DNA from: Akkermansiaceae bacterium
GTDB lineage: Bacteria > Verrucomicrobiota > Verrucomicrobiia > Verrucomicrobiales > Akkermansiaceae
Assembly: GCA_024233135.1 (NCBI GenBank)
Contig: JACKPZ010000002.1
Location: forward strand, 218,874 to 282,873
Reading direction: 5' to 3'
DNA: 64,000 bases
Shown: positions 55,338 to 64,000 of the stretch, in pieces
How the letters are laid out: each line of letters begins with the position of its first letter
Numbering within the stretch: the first letter of the stretch is position 1
The notes under the pieces: generated by a model
Told to the model about the DNA's origin: nothing
What the model saw: the letters and a program-made list of their open reading frames with translations, nothing else
The model's database searches: none
Translations under genes and position numbers: made by a program

Positions 55338-56069
55338 TGGCGGATGATGCGACTGGGTCCGGCGCCTGATTCCTCCCCCTCGGGCCGGGTTCCGGCTCCG
55401 AGGGGCCGCGTTTCCCCGGGCGCACTTCGAGGCCGCTTCTGCCCGCCGATGGCTGGGACTTGCAGGCCGAGTCCGGCGGGGGGACTTGTTGCAGCCCTCT
55501 TCCTTCTGCCCTGAGATCGGATGTCCGTTTAGACAATCATCCTGATCACTCAATCCTGTCACAGATTCTCAAGCCTCTTCACGATGTCCAGCACTTCCCT
55601 CCCCTTGCTTTTTATGATCTCGATCAACTCGGCTGGTGTGCGGGCATCCTCCTCCGTTTTTGCGTTGGGATTCACAGCTTTCAGATCAAAGGCGTGGTCC
55701 TCGATGGACTGAGCCTTGGAGACAATATCCCGGATCTCGCGCTCGCATTTCTTGATTAGTTGTTTTACCGGCTCCATCTCCGCGGCCTTTGCCTTGGACT
55801 TCTTGAATAGATCCAACGTCTCCTCGTGTTTTTTCAGGCGTGACTTGGGTTCGGCGGCAGTAGCCCGGATCGCATCAGCCTCCTCTTTCGCTTTCTTGCG
55901 CCGGGCAGCGATGTCCACCGTCCAACTGCGGTAACTCTCAGCGCGCTTTGGAAGGAGCGCAAAAAAATCACCCAGTTGCTTTCGCGTGAAAGGAGTCTTC
56001 TTCGCGACCTCCACGTCCGATAGATCGAAATACCAAATCTTCTTCGTCGGCTGGCCCTTGGTAAAAAAC

Positions 56070-57357
56070 GGCTCTTCGTCGTCAGCGCATGACGGAATGA
56101 TGGCGGAGCTTGAGTTCGAGGTAGTCCAGATCCCGGTAGCCGCAGGCCTTGTGGATCATTCTTGAGACGAGATTGTTGAAGCCTTCGATCAGTCCCGACG
56201 TCAGCCCGTGTTTCACGAATCCGCAGACCCGTTCGCAATGTCGGGTGAAGCTTCTTGCAAGCCGCTGGAAGGGCGCGAGCCCGCTGGCATGGGCCAGTTC
56301 GCACCAGTTGGCCAGCGCCCGCCTGGCCCAGCCCTGGCGCCGGTAGTTGAAAAGCGCGCGGAACTGCTCCTTGAGGATGTAGGCGGTGCTGATGGCTTCG
56401 TTGGCTTCAAGCAGCAGGTCGAGCTTCCCGCGGCCGTCGGCATCGAGGTTCTCGTGGTTGCCGAGGATCAGGTAGCGCTGGCCTTTGATGAGCTGCCGTT
56501 CCTCCGTACCGGCCCTGCGGCACTGGGAGCGGCGCACTTCGTCGACGGCCTGGTTGACGTTCATCACCAGGTGGAAGCGGTCGTAGACGATGTCCGCGTT
56601 GGGCAGCCAGGCCTCGACGGCGGCCTGATAGGCTCCGGAACGGTCGATGCCGACGGCTGTGATGCCGGCCCGCTGTTCTTCGGTGAGCCGCTCGAAGAAG
56701 GACTCGACGCATTCCTTTTTGCGTCCCTCCCGCATGTGGAGGAGTTCGCCGGTCTCGCCGTCGAGGATGATGGTGACGTAGCAGTGCCCTTTGCGGACGG
56801 ACTTCTCGTCGATGAGGAGCTTGGTCAACCCGTCGAGGCATGGGGGAGGCGTGTCCGCCTCCAGGACGATCTTGTCGTAGCGGCGCACCGTGGCGTCGCT
56901 GATCTCGAACATGGTGGCGACCTCGGAGTTGGTTGCAAGGGCGGCCCACGAACTCACCAGCCGCATCAGCCGCCAGGTCGCCTGGCAGTCGGGATGGACC
57001 TCGCGCGGACAGGTGGTCGCGTAGCGGTCGCAAGACCGGCAGAACCCCTGCACGGTGGGGAAGGTCAGATACACGATGGAACCGTGCGGCATCGGGCAGT
57101 CCATCACCGCCCTGCGGCCGACCTTGTTGCGGGGGAGCTTCTCCTCGCAATGGGGACACCGGGGGCCGGAACGCTTGTCGAAATCGAGGTTGATCTGCGC
57201 CCCGATCTCCTCGAACCTGATTTCCGTAACGACATACCCCTTGAAGGGCACCAAAGCCTTGATATTTCGGACTTTCACACCCGTTCAAGGCCAGCCCGAC
57301 AAGGGGATGTCACCTCGATTCTAACGAAATATCGTCATGCGCTGACGACGAAGAGCC
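56070..57357 (-). mobile_element. ISL3-family insertion sequence
   Basis: A 1288-bp element with perfect 25-bp terminal inverted repeats starting GGCTCTTCGTCG (56070-56094 and 57333-57357) and an 8-bp direct repeat TAAAAAAC on both sides (56062-56069 and 57358-57365). The GGCTCTTC ends and 8-bp duplication are typical of ISL3. One intact transposase gene on the minus strand. The perfect ends and duplication point to a recent insertion into hsdM. Confidence 0.95.
56082..57278 (-). CDS. ISL3-family transposase
   Basis: 398 residues, intact. The N-terminal zinc-binding module has CPHCEEKLPRNKVGRRAVMD and CRSCDRYATTCPRE, followed by the helix-turn-helix region SEVATMFEISDATVRRYDK. The DDE core has LLIDEKSVRKGH (Asp), AVGIDRSGAYQAAVEAWLPNADIVYDRFHLVMN (Asp) and the closing GLTSGLIEGFNNLVSRMIHKACGYRD (Glu). 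The stop codon lies inside the left terminal repeat. Full-length and apparently functional. Confidence 0.95.
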   Translation of the reverse strand: MKVRNIKALVPFKGYVVTEIRFEEIGAQINLDFDKRSGPRCPHCEEKLPRNKVGRRAVMDCPMPHGSIVYLTFPTVQGFCRSCDRYATTCPREVHPDCQATWRLMRLVSSWAALATNSEVATMFEISDATVRRYDKIVLEADTPPPCLDGLTKLLIDEKSVRKGHCYVTIILDGETGELLHMREGRKKECVESFFERLTEEQRAGITAVGIDRSGAYQAAVEAWLPNADIVYDRFHLVMNVNQAVDEVRRSQCRRAGTEERQLIKGQRYLILGNHENLDADGRGKLDLLLEANEAISTAYILKEQFRALFNYRRQGWARRALANWCELAHASGLAPFQRLARSFTRHCERVCGFVKHGLTSGLIEGFNNLVSRMIHKACGYRDLDYLELKLRHHSVMR

Positions 57358-58592
57358 TAAAAAACAGAACGTTGGTTTTCACACCGGCACCTGTGGCCGT
57401 GAACACTCCACCCGGGAGGCTGAGCACACACCACAGGTCGCAGGTATCCAGCAGGCGGCGCTTCGTTTTCACGAAGGCGTCTTGGTTCGTTTGGAAAAGG
57501 ATGCCCTCAGGCAACACGATGGCGCAACGCCCGCCGGGCTTGAGTGTCTCTATTACGTCCTGAAGAAACAAAACTTCCGTCGCACGGGATTTGAAGGAGA
57601 AACGGGTTTGCGCATCCGCTCCTTCTTTCCCGCCGAACGGCGGATTGATGACGATCACATCGAACTGTCCCGGCGCATTCTGATAGAGGCCGCCGTAGAT
57701 CTCCTCCCGCGTCAGCGTGTTGCCATGCCAGAGATGCGGCTCATCGATGCCGTGGAGGACAAGGTTCGCCAGTGCGATGGGATACACGAGGTTCTCCTTC
57801 TCCCGCCCGTAAAACGTGCGGTGTTTCAGCGTCTCAATCTGATCGCCGGTGGCGCTATCGCCCAAGGAACCGCGCATGAATTCGTACGCCTGGGCCAAGA
57901 AGCCCCCCGTGCCGCAACAGGGATCGCACACGGTTTCGCCGACTTTGGGCGCCACGATCTCCACCACGGCGCGGATGACCTCGCGGGGCGTGAAAAACTG
58001 TCCCCCGTCGTTACCCTTCTCGCCCATCTTGAGCAACAATCCTTCGTAGATCTGACTCAGGGTGAAAACGTGGGTGTCGTCCACCGTGTCGAGGCTGATC
58101 TCGTGGATCTTGTCGAGAACGTCCAAAAGGTTGCGCTGCGTGTCCACGCGCGTGCGGTCCACGCTGGACATGATCTCGCTCATCACCTTCTGCCGCGGCG
58201 TCGCGTTTGGGCGATTCTTCAATCCCTTGAGGTGAGGGATCAGCTTCTTGTTCACGAAGTCGTAGAACGCATTTGACGTGGATTCCTCCATCCGCTTGCG
58301 TTCCACCGCCTCGGGCGCTGCCCAATCCCGCCAACGGTAGGGTTTGGAAAGCGATGGTTTGAAGTCCACGCCCACCGCCTTGGCGTTGCGGGCCTCGACA
58401 TCCTCCGTCTCGTCCAGAATCCGGAGGAATAGAATCCAGGTCAGCTCCGGCACATACTGCAAGGCTCCCGCGCAGTTTGATCTCCGAAGAATGTCGCAGA
58501 CACTCCAGATTGCGCTGTCGAGTCCGGAGCGGGTGGTGGTCTTGGTGCTTTTGGTTTTGGCGGCCTTAGGCATCGCGTGCGTTGGAAATGTG

Positions 58593-59402
58593 TCAATGCG
58601 CCGTCTCGATGATCTGCTTCTCCAGTTGATCAAACGCACTCTCGTCAAAAAAGCCCACGTCGTGATCGCGCAGCACCTCAGCCACGCGGTCCCGATATTC
58701 GCAGGCGGCCTGCCCGAAGGCGGCCACGATCACCAACTGCCGTTCCCCTGCCTCGGGATCCGGGTGCTTGTAGATAAGCCTTCCCTGGGCCGCTTTCGTC
58801 AGCAAGTCGCGGACGATGTCCTGCTCCCGCCGCTGATTGAATTCGTGGGCCTCGATTAAATTGAGCCTGCCGTTCTGGTACGTGAAGGGAACCGTCAGCT
58901 CCTGGCCGAGCACCGGCACCTTCACGGTCACGTCCTCACGGACCAGCGCCTTCAACCGTGGTGTGCCCAATCGCTCGCGCAGCCGGTTCACTAGGGTCGC
59001 TTCCGCCGGTGGCTCCTTCCGCTGGGTGCGGGCGACCAAATCCTCGAAAAGCTGGGCCAACTCCACATCCGGCTCCTCGACGAAGGTCGTACGCGGCGGA
59101 GTGACGACAATTTCATTTGCCAGCAGTGCAGCGAAGCGCCGGAGATCCTCCAATCCGGTGATCGACGATTTTTCCGCCTCCAGCCGATGCTCCAGCATCT
59201 TCTTCATGGCGTTGATCTGTTTCAGATCTCCGGCCTCATCGCCGAAAAAGTTCCGGATGCGCTCGTTGCCCGACGACAGGCGGGCGCGCAGATACCCGGA
59301 GTCCGGGCAGAACAAAAGCACGCCAATATTGGCGGCCTCCAATCGTCCCCGGTCGGGGCAATATTGGATCAGGCAGTAGTATCCGGTCGTTGGCGCGTTC
59401 AT
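58593..59402 (-). CDS. DUF3037-family protein
   Basis: 269 residues. The start MNAPTTGYYCLIQYCPDRGRLEAANIGVLLFCP is the characteristic DUF3037 opening. The rest is helical with VPVLGQELTVPFTYQNGRLN in the middle and QLVIVAAFGQAACEYRDRVAEVL near the end. DUF3037 genes often sit beside HipA-like kinase genes, as here (21 bp). Function unknown; a partner or target of the kinase is a reasonable guess. It lies 19 bp upstream of hsdM and inside the restriction operon. Confidence 0.8.
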   Translation of the reverse strand: MNAPTTGYYCLIQYCPDRGRLEAANIGVLLFCPDSGYLRARLSSGNERIRNFFGDEAGDLKQINAMKKMLEHRLEAEKSSITGLEDLRRFAALLANEIVVTPPRTTFVEEPDVELAQLFEDLVARTQRKEPPAEATLVNRLRERLGTPRLKALVREDVTVKVPVLGQELTVPFTYQNGRLNLIEAHEFNQRREQDIVRDLLTKAAQGRLIYKHPDPEAGERQLVIVAAFGQAACEYRDRVAEVLRDHDVGFFDESAFDQLEKQIIETAH

Positions 59403-59423
59403 CCGATCTTGGGTTGGCGGAAC

Positions 59424-60254
59424 CTAAAGCAGCTCTCCCTGCGGGAAAAGGCGGGAAACGAAATCTTTTGCCAGCCAATCCCGGCGCTGGATCAGGAAAT
59501 CCACCAGCGCCTCCCGCACCGGAGATTCCACCTGCCAATCGCTTGGAATGAAGCGGATGAGCGTGCTGATCGCATCGGCGGGGATCGCGATCATCGCCGC
59601 CACCGCCCGCTCGGCGTCCGCCCGTTTCAGATGGGGCAGAAACTCGGGAAACAGCCCGAACTGCGTGACATCCCTCACCAGATCGATCCGTGCCAGCTTG
59701 GGCGTCAATTCGCCCCCGCAGGTCAGGATGTGCGTGTGATCCATCGCCACGAGGATGAAGCGCCCGGCGGGAGCGCCCTCCCGCATGAGGAACACGTTGT
59801 TGCGGTTGATCCGGCGCGGTGCCTGTTGGCTCTCCGGCCGGTAGCGGTCGCAATTCCGCGTCCACTGGTCGAGCAGGACCAGTTTCGCGAGGTCCTCGGG
59901 ATTCGCTAAATACTTGAGGTCGTCCTCATGCCCGCCCCACGGGAAACCATCCACCCGGCGTGTGAGCCAAACCGTTCCCGCCTTGGCCTTCTCCCCCTTG
60001 TGGAGCGTGATCTCCGGCACTCCCGAGTAATCGAGCAGCACCGAATCGAACACCGGCAGCCCCATCCACTCCGCCAACCGTGTCCCCACCAGTTCGCAGG
60101 CCAGCACATGCGGACCTTCGCCACCGCCGGGAAACTTGGCGAAGGCCCGCCCCGCGTCCGTCTCCACCTGCACCACTTCCGATCCGGTATCCAGCGCCTC
60201 GATCTCCCGGCGGATCTTGGTCGGCTTCCATTGATGGGAGGGGGCGGTATCCAT
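59424..60254 (-). CDS. HipA-like serine/threonine kinase
   Basis: 276 residues, shorter than HipA toxins (about 440) and without the N-terminal HipA subdomain. Kinase features: GRAFAKFPGGGEGPHVLACELVG (ATP-binding region with the Lys), LLDQWTRNCDRYRPES (catalytic loop D-x-W-x-x-N-x-D-R-x), NRNNVFL and ILVAMDHTHIL (metal-binding Asp). It would phosphorylate protein targets; HipA itself modifies glutamyl-tRNA synthetase and halts growth. It lies 21 bp upstream of the DUF3037 gene and 19 bp downstream of hsdS, an operon position that ties it to the restriction system. No HipB antitoxin is present. Confidence 0.8.
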   Translation of the reverse strand: MDTAPSHQWKPTKIRREIEALDTGSEVVQVETDAGRAFAKFPGGGEGPHVLACELVGTRLAEWMGLPVFDSVLLDYSGVPEITLHKGEKAKAGTVWLTRRVDGFPWGGHEDDLKYLANPEDLAKLVLLDQWTRNCDRYRPESQQAPRRINRNNVFLMREGAPAGRFILVAMDHTHILTCGGELTPKLARIDLVRDVTQFGLFPEFLPHLKRADAERAVAAMIAIPADAISTLIRFIPSDWQVESPVREALVDFLIQRRDWLAKDFVSRLFPQGELL

Positions 60255-60273
60255 GGGAAAACGAGGAAAACCA

Positions 60274-61470
60274 TCAGTCCGTCAGGCTCCCGAACGCCTC
60301 CCGCAGGTAGGCACCGGGAAGCTTGTCGAGGGCGGCGAGTTGTTCATCGAGCAGCTTCACGGCTTGGCGGCGGTGGCGGGAGACTTCCGCGAACCGTTGC
60401 TGCCATGCCTTGGGCGGAACAGGAATCTCGCCGGTTTTCAAACGGCTGAAAAGCATCCGCTCGCGGACGCCGCCGCGGGCCAGTGTCTGGATGAAACGCC
60501 CGCCATAGCTGCTGCGGAGCCATTCATAGACCCACAGATGATGCACCGCTTCCGTGCGCGGGCGCACCACCACGTAATCCGGGCTGGTGATGCCCGGCGC
60601 ATCGCCATTGTCCAGCATGGCGATGGAGCCGATCATGATGCGCATCGGGTTGTAAAAAACGCTGCCGGGCTGCACGGGTTTGTAGCGGCCGGGCATCTTG
60701 CCCACACCTTCTTTTGCTGGAGCCACACCGCTTCGCGTGGCTCCCAATACGGGGAACTCCTCCCAACGGCTGCCGATTCCTTGAGTCACTTCCTCCAGCA
60801 CCTCCTCGACGGGATGGAAGGTGGTCTGAGAGTTCTGAATGCCTTCTCGAATCCACGCGGAAACAAAATCATCGAGACCTTGGCGCATGGATTCGATGCC
60901 TTGAATCGATTGATTACTTGTCGCCATCTGCGTAGCCAAACGTGCGGCAATCCTCTTCTGCTCTCCGATAGGCGGGGTGCAAATGTGGAAACGCTCCACG
61001 ACGTCCATGTAGATGGTTTTGTGAATTGCTCCCCGGGCAATATCGTGAAGAAACCTCCTCGAAGAGCGTAATGCCCAGAGAAGGAAATTTGGTTCCAACT
61101 TCGGACCGCATACCCAGTTCACGAAGTCTTGGCTCGTCGCCATGGGGCATCCGAAGATTGTGACAAAGCCGACCGATGCCGTGCGTGAAAGTGCAACTGT
61201 GTCTTTAGGCAACACCCGTGCGGACGAGTTTTCGATGCCAAGTCGATTCGTTCGTTCACTCGTGATAGTCGCGGTTTGGCAATCCAGCGCGCGAATATCG
61301 GGCAATGCGAGCCAAGGGATCTCTCCATTTTCCCAGTATTCCGGATGGCGCCGACTCGGCGTGTGTCCCGTCCCGAGGCGAGCCAATTCCGTAAGGCGAT
61401 GCCACGACCAACCATCGGGAGCTTCTGGCAGATTAATATCGAGGTGAATTGGTGAAAATGCCGCACTCAT
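60274..61470 (-). CDS. hsdS: Type I restriction-modification specificity subunit HsdS
   Basis: 398 residues. Two target-recognition domains separated by coiled-coil spacers: TRD1 (WSWHRLTELARLGTGHTPSR, about 20-185) with the spacer IGEQKRIAARLATQMATSNQSIQGIES, and TRD2 (about 230-360) ending KAWQQRFAEVSRHRRQAVKLLDEQL. It sets the DNA sequence recognised by HsdM and HsdR. Starts 4 bp inside the end of hsdR (translational coupling). The frame is intact, so the only visible lesion in the system is in hsdM. Confidence 0.9.
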   Translation of the reverse strand: MSAAFSPIHLDINLPEAPDGWSWHRLTELARLGTGHTPSRRHPEYWENGEIPWLALPDIRALDCQTATITSERTNRLGIENSSARVLPKDTVALSRTASVGFVTIFGCPMATSQDFVNWVCGPKLEPNFLLWALRSSRRFLHDIARGAIHKTIYMDVVERFHICTPPIGEQKRIAARLATQMATSNQSIQGIESMRQGLDDFVSAWIREGIQNSQTTFHPVEEVLEEVTQGIGSRWEEFPVLGATRSGVAPAKEGVGKMPGRYKPVQPGSVFYNPMRIMIGSIAMLDNGDAPGITSPDYVVVRPRTEAVHHLWVYEWLRSSYGGRFIQTLARGGVRERMLFSRLKTGEIPVPPKAWQQRFAEVSRHRRQAVKLLDEQLAALDKLPGAYLREAFGSLTD

Positions 61471-63893
61471 GCCGCGAACAACCTTTCTTTCGTATCCACC
61501 AGCAGCGCCGCGGGTTCGCCGAACAGTTGCAACGCGAGAATGCCGCCGGCCTTCACCACTTCCGGCGTGCTGAAGATGTGCGGGGTTTCCAATGCCTCGG
61601 TGCCGGCCTTGGCGAACTGGCTGGCGAGGGCTTTGACGGTGGCGGCGGTGGGCGGCGGCATGGATTCGAGCCAGGTCTTGTGCTTGTAGGTGAAGGCATA
61701 GGCGCGGTTGGCCCGCGTCTGCCGGAAAAGCCCGTAGCCGACCTCGCCGAGCACGTCATAGAGATCGCACTCGGACGCCTCCTCAGCCATTTGCAGCGCC
61801 CGCGGCGAGAAGCCGCCGCGCACGATGCTGTCGATGAGGCCGCGCCGTTCGGACGGCTGCACCCAGAGGTGGCGGAAGTCCGCCAGATTTCCCGCTTGGG
61901 CGATGAGGCGCTCCGCGACCTTTTCCCGATACTGCTCCAAAGTCACGCGGGCATGGCGGCCATCCACCGTGGCGGTGAGATAACGCCCGGTCGCCTCAAT
62001 GCGAATCGTCACGCCCTCGACAATGGCGGGCGGTTCGGCGGGCGGAGGCTTGGGACCGCTTTTCGATTTGCCGCCCTTGAATTTCGTAAAGAACTCCTGT
62101 CCGAGCAGGCGCGTGGCGTCGGTGTAGTCGAAGACGCGGAACATGAGCTTGCCACTGTCCGGATCGAGCCGCGTGCCGCGCCCCAGCATCTGTGCGAAGA
62201 CGATGGGGCTGGCGAGATACTGCATGAAGGCGATGTTCTGCAAACACGGCACATCCACCCCGGTGCTGAGCAGATCCACCGTGCAGGCGATGAAGTGTGA
62301 GGAGACGGAACCTCGAAGGTCCTCCACATGATCCGAACCACCGGACTTGGCCGTGCATTTGAAGGCGAAGTAGGCTTTCGGGTCCTGCCCGTGGGCAAGG
62401 CACCAGTCGTTGTAAAGATTACCGAGTTGCTCGCTCATCGCCTCCGCGTGGCGGTCGCTGGCACAGAACAAAATCGTCTTCTGTTCCGGCGTGCCGCCGT
62501 GGGCGAGGAGTTGTTCCAGCAGGTGTTTTGCGAGTTCCAGCACGCGCTCCGGCAGCAGCAGCCGTTCGTCCAGCTCACCCGGGCTGTATTCCTCTTTGAG
62601 ATTGGCCGGAGTGATCGCTGCTCCGGTGGCGGCGCTCCGGATCTTCTTGTTCTCCAGCTCGCCACGGGTCACCCGGCGCTCGCGTTCTGCCTGCTGCTGG
62701 TTCTCGTGGAACAGATCGAAGGTGAAGATCTCCGGCGGGGCCAGATAGCCGTCCTCGATGCCCTGCGAGAGCGTGTATTCATACACCGGATCGCCAAAGT
62801 GCTTCACGTTGTCCCGCCACTTCGCCTCGTCCACGGTCGCCTGCCGGGCTCGCTCCCCGACAATCAACTGCCGTGGCGTGGCGGTGAGTCCAATCTGCAC
62901 GGCTTCCGGGTTGTGTTCCAAGATGAACTTCCAATCGCCCCACGCGGAACGATGGCACTCGTCGATGACGATGTGGGAGAAGTGGTTCTTCTCGATGTAG
63001 TGCTTGAAGAAGAAATTCCGCGCCTCCTCGCCGCGGCTGCCGTCGAGCGTCTGATAGGTTGCGATGTGGATGCGGGCGTTTTTCGCGAAGTTCTTGCCAT
63101 CCTCGGTTTGATAGACCTCCGCCACTTCGGAACCGAAGAGATTCTTGAACGCGGTAAGGGCCTGGGAGCGCAATTCGTCGCGGTCGCAGACAAACAGCGC
63201 CTTGCGCAGCAATCCGGCATCGGAGATGCGTTTCAAAAGGTTCACCGCGATGAAGGTCTTGCCCGCGCCGGTGGCGAGCGAAAGCAAGGCGCGCTTTTCT
63301 CCGGTGGCGAGTTTCTCGAACACGGCACGGATCGCCGCGTCCTGATAGTAGCGCCGGACGGCCTCGCCTCCGGCATACGGAATGAGCAGGGGTTTGGCGG
63401 CCTCGGATTCCAGCGAGAAACCTTTGCCGATTTCGTAACGTTGCCGCAGCGCCTCCGGCGTGGGAAACTCGGACATCGGTTTCACCGGCGAGACCTGTCG
63501 TGTGAAATGATCATACTCGACGAAGGCATGTCCGTTGGTGGCGAAAACGAAAGGCACGTTGAAACGCTTTGACGCCACCGAGTAATCGATGCCCTGCTGG
63601 AGCCCCTCTCCCGGATCCTTCTGCTCGGACTTCGCCTCGATATAGGCGAGTGCGACGGGCTGGGTGCTCGCGCTCACCTTGATCCGCAACGTGTAGTCCA
63701 CACGCCCTTTGGCCTGCCGCCGGGCCTCGCCCTCGATCACCTCAATCCCGCCAGCCGTTTCCTCCCGGCGAATGTGCTCCTCGGTCCACTGGGCGGCGTA
63801 GAGCCGCGGATCGATCAGTTTCGCCCGTGTGTCTGCCTCTCCATAAGGCTCGCGGCCTTCAAGGCTCCAAGGGGCGTGAGGTTGGGCGGGCAT
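61467..63893 (-). CDS. hsdR: Type I restriction endonuclease subunit HsdR
   Basis: 808 residues. N-terminal nuclease domain with a PD-(D/E)xK-like core (RVDYTLRIKV...LAYIEAKSEQKD), then the superfamily 2 helicase: motif I ATGAGKTF, motif II VIDECHRSAWGDW (DECH), motif III GLTATPR, and the later motifs CASDRHAEAMSEQLGNL and QMLGRGTRLDPDSG. The size is at the short end for HsdR, similar to the EcoEI type. It cuts unmodified DNA after translocation. First gene of the operon. If HsdM is lost, the remaining HsdR-HsdS cannot form a complete complex. Confidence 0.93.
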   Translation of the reverse strand: MPAQPHAPWSLEGREPYGEADTRAKLIDPRLYAAQWTEEHIRREETAGGIEVIEGEARRQAKGRVDYTLRIKVSASTQPVALAYIEAKSEQKDPGEGLQQGIDYSVASKRFNVPFVFATNGHAFVEYDHFTRQVSPVKPMSEFPTPEALRQRYEIGKGFSLESEAAKPLLIPYAGGEAVRRYYQDAAIRAVFEKLATGEKRALLSLATGAGKTFIAVNLLKRISDAGLLRKALFVCDRDELRSQALTAFKNLFGSEVAEVYQTEDGKNFAKNARIHIATYQTLDGSRGEEARNFFFKHYIEKNHFSHIVIDECHRSAWGDWKFILEHNPEAVQIGLTATPRQLIVGERARQATVDEAKWRDNVKHFGDPVYEYTLSQGIEDGYLAPPEIFTFDLFHENQQQAERERRVTRGELENKKIRSAATGAAITPANLKEEYSPGELDERLLLPERVLELAKHLLEQLLAHGGTPEQKTILFCASDRHAEAMSEQLGNLYNDWCLAHGQDPKAYFAFKCTAKSGGSDHVEDLRGSVSSHFIACTVDLLSTGVDVPCLQNIAFMQYLASPIVFAQMLGRGTRLDPDSGKLMFRVFDYTDATRLLGQEFFTKFKGGKSKSGPKPPPAEPPAIVEGVTIRIEATGRYLTATVDGRHARVTLEQYREKVAERLIAQAGNLADFRHLWVQPSERRGLIDSIVRGGFSPRALQMAEEASECDLYDVLGEVGYGLFRQTRANRAYAFTYKHKTWLESMPPPTAATVKALASQFAKAGTEALETPHIFSTPEVVKAGGILALQLFGEPAALLVDTKERLFAA

Positions 63894-64000
63894 GGAACGA
63901 CCGAAATGCTAGACAGGATGCAGCCCGGGGGAAGCAGGAAATGGAGGATTCGGGATCGCTGTCGGGACCTAGAGGAGGTCTTTCGGGAAGCCCTTTATCG
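63894..64000. promoter_or_regulatory. Upstream region of the restriction operon
   Basis: The last 107 bp should contain the hsdR promoter (minus strand). No confident -35/-10 pair was seen. The window ends here. Confidence 0.3.

Larger units (their letters stand above)
55559..58573 (-). pseudogene. hsdM: Type I restriction-modification DNA methyltransferase HsdM, split by ISL3 element
   Basis: The N-terminal part (58573-57358) has the HsdM helical domain (LDSAIWSVCDILRRSNCAGA) and the N6-adenine methyltransferase core: GQFFTPREVIRAVVEI, DPCCGTGGFLAQAYEF (SAM motif) and the catalytic NPPFGGKEG. The C-terminal part (56069-55559) has TKGQPTKKIWYFDL and a charged coiled coil. An ISL3 element sits between them. 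Deleting the element and one 8-bp duplicate gives 1719 bp, exactly 573 codons, with the join NVLFF-TKGQPTKK in frame. Start ATG 58573 (MPKAAKTKSTK). As it stands the gene makes a truncated protein of about 405 normal residues plus a short tail read into the IS. Confidence 0.93.

Noticed and set aside
54975..55514. 179-residue + strand open frame with EPVFLP heptapeptides
   Set aside because: It is built from the 21-bp repeat and the 7-bp microsatellite, has no credible start or domain, and another frame over the same array is equally open.
55559..56014. Stand-alone 151-residue coiled-coil gene
   Set aside because: It is the C-terminal part of hsdM; the frame joins to the N-terminal part exactly when the ISL3 element is removed.

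Overview
The window is high-GC DNA that most resembles a Verrucomicrobiota chromosome. This is inferred from gene content: a giant autotransporter-associated beta-strand repeat protein, lamin-tail/CotH surface proteins, a membrane protein joining a planctomycete-type cytochrome domain to leucine-rich repeats, choice-of-anchor D repeats, and an mcsA-mcsB-clpC operon. No rRNA or tRNA gene was recognised, so the assignment cannot be made firmer from here. Many starts have the form (A/C)ACC-ATG or CCATCC-ATG with no clear Shine-Dalgarno sequence.

Layout. 0-3.4 kb: a GH10 xylanase (runs off the left edge) and a GH127 arabinofuranosidase, a plausible arabinoxylan-degrading pair. 3.6-7.3 kb: small genes on the + strand. 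Three consecutive loci (GH127, a GNAT acetyltransferase and a secreted protein) carry at least four reading-frame breaks between 2.0 and 4.5 kb. 7.3-8.6 kb: ISAs1-family copy 1. 8.9-17 kb: agmatine deiminase, nitronate monooxygenase, a cytochrome/LRR membrane protein, a DUF4407 protein and a cation:proton antiporter. 17.2-24 kb: a 2295-residue beta-strand repeat protein. 24-29.3 kb: ilvE-mcsA-mcsB-clpC, a protein-arginine phosphorylation and ClpC proteolysis operon ending at a clear intrinsic terminator. 29.4-33.1 kb: 5-FTHF cyclo-ligase, apaG and a metal ABC transporter. 33.2-36.9 kb: a BspA-like LRR/choice-of-anchor D surface protein.

37.2-50.6 kb is the most unusual block. Two very large secreted CotH-kinase/lamin-tail proteins flank a compact VTC-type polyphosphate polymerase, DUF4956 membrane protein and prepilin-like protein. 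One CotH gene is divergent to this set and the other is co-directional with it. The arrangement suggests a membrane nucleotide-polymer or phosphate system coupled to surface-protein phosphorylation.

50.6-55.5 kb is a variable region. It holds ISAs1 copy 2 with a 10-bp target duplication, three imperfect palindromic intergenic repeats, small hypothetical genes, a 7-bp tandem repeat and a degenerate 21-bp tandem array. 55.6-63.9 kb is a minus-strand type I restriction-modification operon, hsdR-hsdS-(HipA-like kinase)-(DUF3037)-hsdM. Its hsdM is split by an ISL3-family element with perfect 25-bp ends and an 8-bp target duplication. Removing the element and one duplicate restores a 572-codon frame exactly.
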